Assembly (NCBI RefSeq): GCF_022606295.1
Contig: NZ_JAHHZS010000002.1
Span: 184,423 to 248,422, forward strand
Source: Arthrobacter bambusae
GTDB taxonomy: Bacteria > Actinomycetota > Actinomycetes > Actinomycetales > Micrococcaceae
DNA: 64,000 nt
Direction: 5' to 3'
Shown here: piece by piece, positions 1 through 7,702 of the stretch
Layout of the letters: each line of letters begins with the position of its first letter
Position numbering within the stretch: the first letter of the stretch is position 1
The notes under the pieces: model-generated
Database searches by the model: none
The model's input: the letters and a program-made list of their open reading frames with translations, nothing else
Told to the model about the DNA's origin: nothing
Position numbers and translations under genes: made by a program

Positions 1-532
1 CCGCGGCGAGCACGGCGGCAAGAAGGCACAACAGCACTCCGGCAACATCCGCCGTCGAGCGCTGTCCCGAACCGAGAGCGATCAGGGCAACGCCGCTGAA
101 TGCCACGAGGCTGCCGATGATCAGCCAACGCGGAAATCCTTCTTTAAGGATGACGCCGGCGAGGACGGCGATCAGGATGGGCGAGACGTTGATGAGCATG
201 GCGCTGGTTCCGGCATCGAGCATGTGCTCGGCGGCGTTCAGGGCGAGGTTGTAACCTGCGAACCACATGACGCCGTAGGCGAGGATGGGCAGCCATTCGC
301 GGCCTTTGGGCCAGCGCTTGAGCCTGGGCAGGGCGACAATTCCGAGCGCGACGGCGGCAACAACCAGCCGTCCGAGCGTCAGCGAGCCGGGGGAGAAACT
401 GGGTCCCACTGCGCGGATGCCTACGAAGGCGGACGCCCAAAGGACAACGGTGACGACGACGGCGGCGATGCCGAGCTTACTGATGGTCCGGGAGGGAGTG
501 GTCGCCGGAGAGAGGGGGGTGCTTGTGGCCAT
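1..532 (-). CDS. EamA/DMT-superfamily transporter, 5' part
   Basis: Only the first ~177 residues are present; the gene runs off the left edge. The ATG at 532 opens MATSTPLSP, followed by hydrophobic segments typical of the EamA repeat: VVVTVVLWASAFVG, then GVMWFAGYNLALNAAEH and INVSPILIAVLAG, with the usual charged KEGFPRW turn after the fourth segment. Full-length family members have about ten membrane helices in ~300 residues and export metabolites or drugs across the cytoplasmic membrane. Substrate cannot be inferred from this half. It diverges from the tRNA cluster, with a short palindrome at 699-714 in the shared upstream region. Family assignment is fairly sure; function is open. Confidence 0.85.
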   Translation of the reverse strand, partial: MATSTPLSPATTPSRTISKLGIAAVVVTVVLWASAFVGIRAVGPSFSPGSLTLGRLVVAAVALGIVALPRLKRWPKGREWLPILAYGVMWFAGYNLALNAAEHMLDAGTSAMLINVSPILIAVLAGVILKEGFPRWLIIGSLVAFSGVALIALGSGQRSTADVAGVLLCLLAAVLAA

Positions 533-698
533 GATGCCAATCTAGCCCGGGAAGGGCTGGACGGACTGGCGGAATTCGGACGTCTTTCAACAAGAAACCG
601 CCAACTCTGTCGTAGCGGTTTTGAACGGGACGCTGCGTCCCCGTTTGCGTTCCGGTTTTCGCTTCGCGGGAGGCGATTTGGGAATATCCCCGACTATG

Positions 699-714
699 CT
701 CTAAAGTTTTAGAG
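699..714. promoter_or_regulatory. 16-bp palindrome between exporter gene and tRNA-Glu
   Basis: CTCTAAA-GT-TTTAGAG is a perfect 7+7 inverted repeat with a two-base centre in the divergent region between the exporter (start 532, minus) and tRNA-Glu (797, plus). It resembles a dimeric repressor site in form. No regulator gene lies beside it, and the site could equally be chance, so the call rests on symmetry and position only. Confidence 0.3.
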
Positions 715-796
715 TCCAGTTCGGACGAGCGAGAAGCGGGATGCAGGCGGGAAATCGCATTGCGTTGTCGGCCGTCGCGAATTCGGATTGTTCCAG

Positions 797-869
797 GCCC
801 CCATCGTCTAGCGGCCTAGGACACCGCCCTTTCACGGCGGCGGCACGGGTTCGAATCCCGTTGGGGGTA
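797..869 (+). tRNA. tRNA-Glu (anticodon TTC)
   Basis: 73-nt cloverleaf. The acceptor arm GCCCCCA pairs with TGGGGGT, the anticodon loop is CTTTCAC (anticodon TTC) on a CCGCC/GGCGG stem, and the T-loop is GGTTCGAATCC. The 3' CCA is not encoded. It is the first of three tightly spaced tRNAs. Confidence 0.97.
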
Positions 870-969
870 CGCAAGGAACTGGTCAAGTCGGGCTGAAAAG
901 TCTGGTAAGCTGGAAGCCTTGAAAAAAGCGGTGGAGATGCCGCAATCGCGGTAGAGATACTGCAAGCAA

Positions 970-1043
970 GGCCCTGTAGCGCAGTTGGTTAGCGCGCCGC
1001 CCTGTCACGGCGGAGGTCGCGGGTTCAAGTCCCGTCAGGGTCG
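970..1043 (+). tRNA. tRNA-Asp (anticodon GTC)
   Basis: 74-nt cloverleaf. The acceptor GGCCCTG pairs with CAGGGTC (one G-T), the anticodon loop is CTGTCAC (anticodon GTC), and the T-arm is GCGGGTTCAAGTCCCGT. CCA is not encoded. A TAAGCT box at 904-909 may be a promoter for it. Confidence 0.97.
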
Positions 1044-1093
1044 CTCTGATTGCCGGAAGAACTTCCGGCAGTCATGGTGACATTGTCACCTAA

Positions 1094-1169
1094 GGCTCTG
1101 TAGCTCAGTTGGTAGAGCGTTCGACTGAAAATCGAAAGGTCACCGGATCGACGCCGGTCGGAGCCACCA
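1094..1169 (+). tRNA. tRNA-Phe (anticodon GAA)
   Basis: The acceptor GGCTCTG pairs with CGGAGCC, the anticodon loop is CTGAAAA (anticodon GAA), and the D-arm is GCTCAGTTGGTAGAGC. Unlike its two neighbours, this gene encodes the 3' CCA (1167-1169). A rho-independent terminator follows immediately. Confidence 0.97.
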
Positions 1170-1175
1170 CTGGGA

Positions 1176-1205
1176 AGCGTCAGTTCTTCGGAACTGGCGC
1201 TTTTC
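1176..1205 (+). terminator. Rho-independent terminator of the tRNA cluster
   Basis: Stem AGCGTCAGTTC / GAACTGGCGCT (one G-T pair) with a TTCG tetraloop, followed by TTTTCTT. It lies 7 bases after the tRNA-Phe CCA end. Confidence 0.85.
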
Positions 1206-1365
1206 TTCATTTAACCTGCAGCGGAAAAGCCCTGGATATTCACTTTGTGCGCAAAAGCCGAACATTTCCCGGGGTGATCCAGCAGAATTTCACGGCAAGG
1301 GCCGCTTGTCTCCGCCTTCTCTTAGCCACGCGCTAGTGTGGTACTCAAGAGAAGGGGAGGGCTAC

Positions 1366-1839
1366 ATGGACCAGCAGGAAAGCTACACCGTGCCTGAACC
1401 GGAAGCCGTTGGGGCTCCGGTATCCGAGGACCGGCAAACGGTGGCAGGAAGTGGCCGCACAGTGATCTCGGATTCCGCCGTCGCCAAGGTTGCCGGCATT
1501 GCCGCCAGGGCCGTTCCGGGCGTCTATTCCCTCGGATCGGCTCCATCGCGCGCCCTCGGAGCCATCCGCGATGCCGTCGGCAGCCAGGACCATGCCGCAG
1601 GTGTCCGCGCCGAGGTCGGAGAGACCCAAGTGGCCGTGGACCTCAATCTTGTGGCCGTCTATGGATACCCTTTGCATGATGTCGCCAACCAGGTCCGCGC
1701 GGCCGTCTACCGTGCGGTCGAATCGCTGGTCGGGCTGGAAGTCATTGAGGTCAACGTTGAGATCAACGACGTCTACGTTGCCCCGCCCGTCAAAGCCGGA
1801 ACAAAAGGCGCATTATCGGAAAGGGAGCCACTCCAGTGA
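1366..1839 (+). CDS. Asp23/Gls24 family envelope stress protein
   Basis: 157-residue cytoplasmic protein. After a ~40-residue acidic, low-complexity lead comes the Asp23 domain: VISDSAVAKVAGIAARAVPGV, then GYPLHDVANQVRAAV and VEVNVEINDVYV-like strands near the C-terminus. Asp23 proteins bind the inner face of the membrane through AmaP and are linked to cell-wall/alkaline stress. The ATG at 1366 is preceded by GAAGGGGAGG, a strong ribosome site, which makes it preferable to in-frame codons further upstream. It is the first gene of a run of five coding regions that overlap by 4 bases each (1366-3725), so they are almost certainly co-transcribed and translationally coupled. Confidence 0.9.
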   Translation: MDQQESYTVPEPEAVGAPVSEDRQTVAGSGRTVISDSAVAKVAGIAARAVPGVYSLGSAPSRALGAIRDAVGSQDHAAGVRAEVGETQVAVDLNLVAVYGYPLHDVANQVRAAVYRAVESLVGLEVIEVNVEINDVYVAPPVKAGTKGALSEREPLQ

Positions 1840-2027
1840 GCATGACTGTTGTCGGGATCGGGATCGGCGCCTTCGTGGCGTTCATGGCCTTCCAATTCGG
1901 GCTGTGGGGTTTCATCATTGCCCTTCTCTTCATGGGCATCGGCGCACTCCTGGGCCGCGCCGCGGACGGAAAGCTTGACCTGCGCAGCGTGCTGGATGCC
2001 CTCACCGGCCGCCGCTCGTCGTCATGA
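1836..2027 (+). CDS. Small membrane protein of the Asp23 operon (DUF2273-like)
   Basis: 63-residue protein, mostly one long hydrophobic stretch (IGAFVAFMAFQFGLWGF then IIALLFMGIGALLG) forming one or two membrane helices, then a basic tail. The GTG at 1836 overlaps the stop of the Asp23 gene (GTGA); an ATG two codons later is an alternative start. Small DUF2273-type membrane proteins are usual partners of Asp23 genes in Gram-positive bacteria. The family is inferred from size, topology and neighbourhood rather than from a diagnostic motif. The next gene overlaps its stop (ATGA). Confidence 0.75.
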   Translation: MSMTVVGIGIGAFVAFMAFQFGLWGFIIALLFMGIGALLGRAADGKLDLRSVLDALTGRRSSS

Positions 2028-2407
2028 GTTCCACGGCTGAGGCTGTGCAGCCTGCCGTCTCCCTGGCCGGACACAACCGAATCAGCACCCAGGCCCTCAC
2101 CACTTTGGCCCAGGCGGCCGCTGCCGAGGCGCTCGGCGTCTCGGCGCAGGATGTGCGCGCCGAGTGGTCGGACGACGACGGCCTCCTGGCACTCTCGATA
2201 GCCGCCCCGATCCGTGTGCCCTCGCTGACCGAAGTCCTCAGGGACCCGCTGCGTGTCGAAGGATACGGCGGCACGGTTTGGGACCGGGCCGTCGCTGCCA
2301 AGACCGCCATCCTTGAGCGTGTCACCCAGCTGAGCGGTTCCACCCTGAGCCGCGTGGACATCCGGATCAGCGGCGCACGCGTCAGCGAAGGAGCCCGCGT
2401 CCAATGA
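2024..2407 (+). CDS. Second Asp23-like protein of the envelope-stress operon
   Basis: 127-residue soluble protein with no signal or membrane segment. The layout is Asp23-like: a helix with ISTQALTTLAQAAAAEALGV, a beta segment LLALSIAAPIRVP, a central helix with AVAAKTAILERVTQLSG and a final strand VDIRISG. It is shorter and more diverged than the first operon gene, so it may be a paralogue that pairs with it. Its ATG overlaps the previous stop, and its own stop overlaps the next start. Being the third of five coupled genes, it should be made in step with the membrane anchor encoded at the operon end. Assignment to the family is moderate. Confidence 0.75.
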   Translation: MSSTAEAVQPAVSLAGHNRISTQALTTLAQAAAAEALGVSAQDVRAEWSDDDGLLALSIAAPIRVPSLTEVLRDPLRVEGYGGTVWDRAVAAKTAILERVTQLSGSTLSRVDIRISGARVSEGARVQ

Positions 2408-3117
2408 GCCACGCCCAGACCCCGCACGCCCGGCGCAGCCACCCCGACCGCGGCCACCCGGACACTTTGCACGCAGCGGATACGGCCGACGGCGATACCC
2501 CCGGCGCCCCGGCACCAGGGACCTCCGACGTCGGCGACCGGATCGACGTCGGACTCCAGCGCATCCTCAAGCGCGAGACCCGCTCCTCCCGCGCCGGAAT
2601 GGCGGGACTGGCGGCGGCCCTTGTGATTGCGGCCTGTGTCTATGCCCTCCTCGAATCCGCCTTGCGCGCCATCGGCCAGCCGCCGTGGCTCATCGATCCG
2701 CAAACGGCCGCTGAGCGGCTCACTGCCCTGCCCGGAGGTACTTCGCCCTTGCTGCTCGGTGCGCTGGGCGGGGTCGTCGCCATGGTTGGGTTGATCTTCT
2801 TCTTGAACGCGGTCCTTCCCGGCCGGAAGTCCCGTCACTTGCTTCAGGATCCCCGGGCCGGAGTAGTGGTGGACGACGAGGTCATCGCTTCGGCGCTGGC
2901 CCGGGCCGCCCGGACCGCAGCGAACGTCACCCAGGAGCAAGTCATGGTGGTGGTTTCGCAGCGGTTGGTTGTGGTCAACGTCAGGCCCACCTCGGGGGTG
3001 CCCTTGCGCGAGGAACGGATACTTGCGGCCGTGGAGGATGAACTTCAAAGGATGGCGCCTTCGCCTATGCCTTCAGTCCGTGTCAATGTCGCGACGTCCG
3101 GGGTGATCGGGGCATGA
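2404..3117 (+). CDS. DUF6286-like membrane protein of the Asp23 operon
   Basis: 237 residues. A polar, His/Asp-rich N-terminus (~55 residues) is followed by a membrane helix around residues 60-83 (AGMAGLAAALVIAACVYALL), an outside loop, a second helix around 115-137 (LLLGALGGVVAMVGLIFFLN), and a soluble C-terminal half with an Asp23-like strand-helix pattern (AARTAANVTQEQVMVVVSQ, VVNVRPTSGVPL). The layout matches actinobacterial DUF6286 proteins found with Asp23 genes. Both ends overlap neighbouring genes by 4 bases. Its role is probably structural, placing an Asp23-type domain at the membrane; no enzymatic motif is visible. Confidence 0.75.
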   Translation: MSHAQTPHARRSHPDRGHPDTLHAADTADGDTPGAPAPGTSDVGDRIDVGLQRILKRETRSSRAGMAGLAAALVIAACVYALLESALRAIGQPPWLIDPQTAAERLTALPGGTSPLLLGALGGVVAMVGLIFFLNAVLPGRKSRHLLQDPRAGVVVDDEVIASALARAARTAANVTQEQVMVVVSQRLVVVNVRPTSGVPLREERILAAVEDELQRMAPSPMPSVRVNVATSGVIGA

Positions 3118-3725
3118 ACGGCACTCCGCACGTCCTCAACCGCATCCTGATCGGCATCCTTGGCCTGAAGCTGCTGGCCATTGGCATTCTCCTGATGCTG
3201 CTCGCCACGGTTCCCGCCGTCGGGAGGTGGTGGCAGGGCTGGTCCACCGGGCTCTGGGAACACGCCAAGTACCTCTCCGAGCAGACCCGTATTCCGGGAC
3301 GGGAGGAAAGCTGGCTCTGGATTGCGGCAGCTGCGGTGCTTGTTGTGCTGATCGTGCTCATGGTGGCCTGGGTATCGCAGCAGGGCAAAGGCCGCGCCAA
3401 CCTCATCGTGTCGGAATACGACGACGCCCGGACCCCTGGCGACGTCAATATCGGAGGCAACCTTGCCGAGCAGGCGCTCAAGGCGGCCCTCGCGGAACGC
3501 GCGGACCTCGCCGGCGTAACGGTGGCAACGTACGAGGTCAACGGTCGCCCCGGGCTCCGTGTCCGGGTCCAGCCCCGTCAAGGCGTTTCCCCGCACCTGC
3601 TGGCCGCAGACATCTCCCGCCTCGTGGAGGCACTGGACCTGGTAGTCGGGCGGAAGACACCCGTATTGATTCATATCGGGGCCGGAGCGCGCACCAGATT
3701 CAGCAAGGCCGAGCGCGTTCGCTGA
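3114..3725 (+). CDS. amaP: Alkaline-shock membrane anchor protein, AmaP-like
   Basis: 203 residues with two membrane helices: residues ~12-34 (IGILGLKLLAIGILLMLLAT) and ~66-88 (WLWIAAAAVLVVLIVLMVAW). A cytoplasmic domain follows, rich in short strands and helices (NLAEQALKAALAERADLAGV, LRVRVQPRQGV). AmaP-type proteins have this hairpin plus cytoplasmic domain and recruit Asp23 to the membrane. It is the last gene of the five-gene operon, overlapping the previous stop. No terminator is obvious directly after it; about 200 bases separate it from the next gene, which has its own ribosome site. The gene symbol is by analogy with Gram-positive amaP. Confidence 0.8.
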   Translation: MNGTPHVLNRILIGILGLKLLAIGILLMLLATVPAVGRWWQGWSTGLWEHAKYLSEQTRIPGREESWLWIAAAAVLVVLIVLMVAWVSQQGKGRANLIVSEYDDARTPGDVNIGGNLAEQALKAALAERADLAGVTVATYEVNGRPGLRVRVQPRQGVSPHLLAADISRLVEALDLVVGRKTPVLIHIGAGARTRFSKAERVR

Positions 3726-3925
3726 GCCGACCCGCAGCCGTTGTTAATCGGATGGCTATGTGCTTTCCCAGGCGTTTTGCGTTGCAGGGGTGCGCATTGG
3801 GCCATAGTTTGAAGGGTAGGGGGAACTCTTCCCTTTGGTTGGGCTTGCCCGGCCGGCACCGGACCTTGGGTCCGAGTCAAGCCGATGGACCAAAAGCACT
3901 TTGGACCAGGAACAAGGAGAAAACC

Positions 3926-4231
3926 ATGAGCGAAGAAGTCAACAACATCAAGCAGAGCGCCGAAGCTGCAGCTGAGCAGGCCAAGCACGTCGCGGGAGAT
4001 GCCGCGGAGCACGTCAAGGTTTTTGCCGGTGAGGCGGTCGGGAACGCAAAGGAATTCGCCGGCGACGCCGCCGAGCACGTCAAGGAATTCCTCTCGGGCG
4101 ACGTGGCCGAGAAAGCCAAGGACCTCGCAGGGGATGTTGCAGGAAACGCCAAGGAAATCGCCGGGGACGTGGCCGGGAACGCCAAGGGCCTCGGCTCCAA
4201 GATCGCCGGATTCTTCAAGGGTGGCAAGTAG
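3926..4231 (+). CDS. Small 11-residue-repeat (LEA/CsbD-like) stress protein
   Basis: 101 residues, highly charged, with no signal or membrane helix. Most of it is a run of 11-residue units of the pattern GDxAexxKxfA: GDAAEHVKVFA, GEAVGNAKEFA, GDAAEHVKEFL, GDVAEKAKDLA, GDVAGNAKEIA, GDVAGNAKGLG. It ends in a short basic, hydrophobic tail (KIAGFFKGGK). Such 11-mers form amphipathic helices as in group 3 LEA and related stress proteins that coat membranes or proteins. The ATG at 3926 follows AAGGAGAAAACC, a strong ribosome site. It is downstream of the Asp23 operon but has its own 200-base leader region. Function is inferred from repeat form only. Confidence 0.8.
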   Translation: MSEEVNNIKQSAEAAAEQAKHVAGDAAEHVKVFAGEAVGNAKEFAGDAAEHVKEFLSGDVAEKAKDLAGDVAGNAKEIAGDVAGNAKGLGSKIAGFFKGGK

Positions 4232-4278
4232 GCTCCACGCCATGACGGCGCGTTCCTGACCCTCTTTGGATACAGAAC

Positions 4279-4318
4279 GGGGCCGACACGCACAACTTGC
4301 TGCGTGTCGGCCCCTTTT
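4279..4318. terminator. Bidirectional terminator between convergent genes
   Basis: A 14-bp perfect stem, GGGGCCGACACGCA / TGCGTGTCGGCCCC, with an 8-base loop followed by TTTT. It lies between the stop of the repeat protein (4231, plus) and the stop of the GH13 gene (4347, minus). Confidence 0.9.
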
Positions 4319-4346
4319 CCGTGTGAAAGAAGGTCAGGAAGGGATC

Positions 4347-6206
4347 CTACCGCGTCACGAGATACGCCCCGCTGTCCGGGAGAATCGACGTCCCGCCTGA
4401 GGCGCCATCGCTGGACAGTTCCACTCGCAGCCCGGCCGGGACAGGGAGAGCCACAGTGCCCATATTGACCACTACCAGGACGTCCCGGTTGTGGAAGGCC
4501 AGGACTCCGTTGGCGGGATCGTGCGCTTCAGCCCACTGGAACGTCCCCGAGCCGAGGCGGTGAGAGCGGCGGAATGCCAGGACTGCGCGGTACAGCTCCA
4601 AGGTGGAGCCGCCGACGCCGGCCTGCAGGTCCGCCGCCAGCTCCCCGAACTCTTCGGGCTGGGGGAGCCAGGGCGCCGCGGGTGCCGTGCCGGCAGTAGC
4701 GGCGTCGGCCGTACCCGCCGACGCCGCGTCCGAGAACCCGAAGCCGGCTTCAGCGGATTTCCAGGGCAGCGGCACCCGGCACCCATCGCGGCCGCGTTCC
4801 ACGCCCTTCGTCCGGAAGAATGATGGGTCTTGGCGCGCTTCGGCCGGCAGGGACGTGTGCTCCGGAAGGCCGAGTTCTTCACCTTGGTACAAGTAGGCCG
4901 AGCCCGGCAGGGCGAAGGACACCATGGAGGCTGCGCGTGCCCGCGCGAGGCCCAGATCGGCGTCGGGCTGTTCGTCCTCCGCCGCGATTCCCTTGGGGAA
5001 CGTGGTGGGATCTGCCAGCCCGAAACGGCTGGGGTGCCGGACGGTGTCGTGATTGCTCAGGACCCAGGTGGAGGGAGCCTCGACGGATCCGGCCGCGTCC
5101 AACGAAGTTTCGATGGCCACTGCCATGCGCTCCGCATCCCAGCCTGCCAGGAGGAAATCGAAGTTGAATGCCTGCTGCATTTCGTCCTTGCGCACGTACC
5201 GTGCCAATCGCTCCGCAGGCTCCACCCACGCCTCGGCAACCAGCATGCGGTCGCCGTCATATTCGGCGAGGACTCTGTTCCATTCGCGGTAGATCTCGTG
5301 AACGCCGTCCTGGTCGAAGAAGGGCGACGGCGGGTCCAGCGGTGGCTTGACCTTGTGCTCGACGGCCGTCGCGACGGCCCCGGCGGGGCTGTCGGCAGCG
5401 GGGACGATGTGCAGCTTGGCGGTATGCGGTTCGACGGCTTCGCTGTGGGCTCCTGGTGCGGACAAGCCACCTTCGACCATGGCGGCGGCGCCTTCCCAGT
5501 CCGGCAAGCCGGCTTCCTTGACCAGGCCGTGGGCAACATCCACCCGGAAGCCGTCAACTCCGCGGTCCAGCCAGAAGCGCAGCACCGAACGCATCTCCTC
5601 ATGGACCTCGGGATTCTCCCAGTTGAGATCGGGCTGCTTCGTGTCGAAAAGGTGCAGGTACCACTCGCCCGGAGTGCCGTCGTCGTTCGTCAGGCGCGTC
5701 CACGCGGGGCCGCCGAAGATGGATTTCCAATTGTTCGGGGCCAAGGCCCCGTCCCCGGAGCCCGGCTTGGAATCTTTGCCCGGGTGGAACATGTAACGCC
5801 CGCGTTCGGGGGAGCCGGGGGCGGCAGCAAGGGCTTCGCGGAACCAGGCGTGCTCGTCCGAAGTGTGGTTGGGGACGAGGTCGACGATCACCTTGATGCC
5901 GAGGCTGTGTGCCTTCTCCAGCATGGCGTCGAAGTCCTCCAAGGTGCCGAAGAGCGGATCCACGGCCCGGTAGTCCGCTACGTCGTATCCGGCATCTGCC
6001 TGCGGCGACTTATAGAACGGGGAGAGCCATACGGCATCCACGCCGAGCTCCTGCAGGTACGGCAGTTTTGCGGTGACCCCGGCAAGGTCGCCCATCCCGT
6101 CGCCGTTGCCGTCGGCGAAAGAGCGAGGATAGATCTGGTACACCACGGCGCTTGCCCACCACGCGGAATTGCTGGAACCGGGGGTTGGGATCGGGGAGTG
6201 CGGCAC
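4347..6206 (-). CDS. GH13 alpha-glucosidase family protein
   Basis: 619-residue cytoplasmic glycoside hydrolase. GH13 motifs are in order: region I DLVPNHTSDEH (residues 109-119), region II GFRVDVAHG with nucleophile D223, region III LVAEAWV with acid/base E325, and region IV LSNHDT with D387. The early GNGDGMGDLAG and QIYPRSF segments fit the oligo-1,6-glucosidase/alpha-glucosidase branch. The GTG at 6206 follows GAGAGGAAT, whereas reading further upstream would run through the LacI operator, so this start is preferred. It diverges from a sugar importer (6335-9594) and probably splits the imported alpha-glucoside. An alanine-rich insert (AASAGTADAATAGTAPAA) near residue ~510 looks like a linker. 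Exact substrate (maltose, trehalose, sucrose or isomaltose) is not decided by sequence. Confidence 0.9.
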   Translation of the reverse strand: MPHSPIPTPGSSNSAWWASAVVYQIYPRSFADGNGDGMGDLAGVTAKLPYLQELGVDAVWLSPFYKSPQADAGYDVADYRAVDPLFGTLEDFDAMLEKAHSLGIKVIVDLVPNHTSDEHAWFREALAAAPGSPERGRYMFHPGKDSKPGSGDGALAPNNWKSIFGGPAWTRLTNDDGTPGEWYLHLFDTKQPDLNWENPEVHEEMRSVLRFWLDRGVDGFRVDVAHGLVKEAGLPDWEGAAAMVEGGLSAPGAHSEAVEPHTAKLHIVPAADSPAGAVATAVEHKVKPPLDPPSPFFDQDGVHEIYREWNRVLAEYDGDRMLVAEAWVEPAERLARYVRKDEMQQAFNFDFLLAGWDAERMAVAIETSLDAAGSVEAPSTWVLSNHDTVRHPSRFGLADPTTFPKGIAAEDEQPDADLGLARARAASMVSFALPGSAYLYQGEELGLPEHTSLPAEARQDPSFFRTKGVERGRDGCRVPLPWKSAEAGFGFSDAASAGTADAATAGTAPAAPWLPQPEEFGELAADLQAGVGGSTLELYRAVLAFRRSHRLGSGTFQWAEAHDPANGVLAFHNRDVLVVVNMGTVALPVPAGLRVELSSDGASGGTSILPDSGAYLVTR

Positions 6207-6233
6207 TGGATTCCTCTCGACGACATATTTTTG

Positions 6234-6272
6234 TGTAAACGCTTGCATTACTACCCGGAAGCTTACTAATGT
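6234..6272. promoter_or_regulatory. LacI-type operator over the divergent GH13/importer promoter
   Basis: TGTAAACGCTTGCA (6234-6247) fits the symmetric LacI-family pattern TGnAAnCGnTTnCA exactly, with a central CG. Its right half overlaps a candidate -35 TTGCAT (6244-6249), placed 17 bases before a -10-like TAATGT (6267-6272), which would drive the binding-protein gene. Binding would block the importer promoter and probably the GH13 promoter. The obvious regulator is the LacI protein at 9983-11041. Confidence 0.7.
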
Positions 6273-6334
6273 GAGGCTCACCACATCAACCGCGCAGCGG
6301 AAATACCTGGTCCACTCACTGAGGAGTTCCCAGC

Positions 6335-7615
6335 ATGAACACACGCAAGTACCTTTTGCCGGCTGCTGTTGCCGGCGTGCTAGCCATGTCCCTGTCCGCC
6401 TGTGGTGGCGGCGGTGGCGGCAGCACAGCCTCAAGCGGCGGAGATGCCGCAGCAAACCTCGACGGACGCGGTCCCATCACCTACGTCCAGGGCAAGGACA
6501 ACAGCAACGTTGTCCGCCCGCTCGTCGATAAGTGGAATGCGGCACACCCGGACCAGAAGGTCACCTTCAAGGAGCAGTCCGACCAGGCGGACCAGCAGCA
6601 CGACGATTTGGTCCAGAACTTCCAGGCCAAGAACGCCAACTATGACGTCGTTGACGTGGACGTCATCTGGACCGCCGAATTTGCCGCGAAGGGTTGGTTG
6701 CAGCCGCTCTCGGACAAGATGAGCATCGATACCTCCAAGATGCTGCCGGCTACCGTCAAGACGGCCACGTACAACAACACGCTCTTCGCGGCACCGCAGA
6801 CTTCGGACGGCGGCATCCTCTTCTACCGCAAGGACTTGGTGCCCACCCCGCCCAAGACCTGGGACGAGATGATGAGCATGTGCTCCATCGCGAAGTCGCA
6901 TGGAATCGACTGCTACGCGGGGCAGTTCGCCAAGTATGAAGGCCTCACCGTGAACGCGGCTGAAGCCATCAACTCGGCCGGCGGCACGATCGTTGGCGAC
7001 GACGGCAAGTCCACCGTGACTTCCGCGGCGGCCAAGGCCGGCCTTAACAACCTGGTCACGGCCTACAAGAACGGAAACATCCCCACCCAGGCCGTGACGT
7101 ACCAGGAAGAACAGGGCAGGCAGTCCTTCGAAGACGGCAAGCTCCTCTTCCTGCGCAACTGGCCTTACGTCTACAACCTCGCCAAGACGGACGGCTCCTC
7201 CAAGGTGAAGGACACCTTCGGGATGGCTCCGCTTCCGGGTAAGAGCGGCCCCGGCGCCTCATCCCTCGGTGGCCACAACCTCGCCGTCAGCGTGTACTCG
7301 CAGCACAAGGCGACGGCCAAGGACTTCCTGGCCTTCATGACCAGTGAAGAGACCGAGAAGTTCTACGCCACGCAGGGTTCCCTGGCGCCGGTCATCGGTT
7401 CCTTGTACGACGATCCGACCCTGGTCCAGCAGCTGCCGTACCTTCCGGTGCTGAAGACCTCGATTTCGAATGCCGTGCCGCGCCCGGTCTCGCCGTTCTA
7501 CCCTGCAGTCACCAAGGCCATCCAGGACAATGCCTACGCTGCGATCAAGGGTGACAAGTCCGTCGATCAGGCGATGACCGATATGGACACGGCCATCAAC
7601 TCGGCCAGCCAATAG
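6335..7615 (+). CDS. ABC transporter sugar-binding lipoprotein (alpha-glucoside type)
   Basis: 426 residues. A lipoprotein signal (MNTRKYLLPAAVAGVLAMSLSAC is split by SPase II before C23) is followed by a Gly/Ser linker and then a type-1 solute-binding fold with YDVVDVDVIWTAEFA, the hinge DGGILFYRKDL and GHNLAVSVYS. It should sit outside the membrane and hand sugar to the two permeases that follow. GAGGAG lies 8 bases before the ATG. It is the first gene of the operon 6335-9863 and faces the GH13 gene across a LacI-type operator, which points to maltose, trehalose or sucrose-like substrates. The MalE/ThuE-like family is sure; the ligand is inferred from context only. Confidence 0.9.
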   Translation: MNTRKYLLPAAVAGVLAMSLSACGGGGGGSTASSGGDAAANLDGRGPITYVQGKDNSNVVRPLVDKWNAAHPDQKVTFKEQSDQADQQHDDLVQNFQAKNANYDVVDVDVIWTAEFAAKGWLQPLSDKMSIDTSKMLPATVKTATYNNTLFAAPQTSDGGILFYRKDLVPTPPKTWDEMMSMCSIAKSHGIDCYAGQFAKYEGLTVNAAEAINSAGGTIVGDDGKSTVTSAAAKAGLNNLVTAYKNGNIPTQAVTYQEEQGRQSFEDGKLLFLRNWPYVYNLAKTDGSSKVKDTFGMAPLPGKSGPGASSLGGHNLAVSVYSQHKATAKDFLAFMTSEETEKFYATQGSLAPVIGSLYDDPTLVQQLPYLPVLKTSISNAVPRPVSPFYPAVTKAIQDNAYAAIKGDKSVDQAMTDMDTAINSASQ

Positions 7616-7702
7616 CAACACCTCCAGTGAACCTCGGGCGGCTGGCGCTTCAAGCGAACGGCCGCCCGAGGGGCACGCTATCAATTTCCGGAAGGAGGGG
7701 AA

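Noticed and set aside
4830..6269. Long open frame (479 codons) on the plus strand opposite the GH13 gene
   Set aside because: It is a mirror of a gene with all four GH13 motifs; its translation has no family features and high-GC codon bias creates such antisense frames.
6207..6455. Upstream extension of the GH13 gene
   Set aside because: It would code through the LacI operator and the importer promoter and overlap the binding-protein start; GTG 6206 has its own ribosome site.
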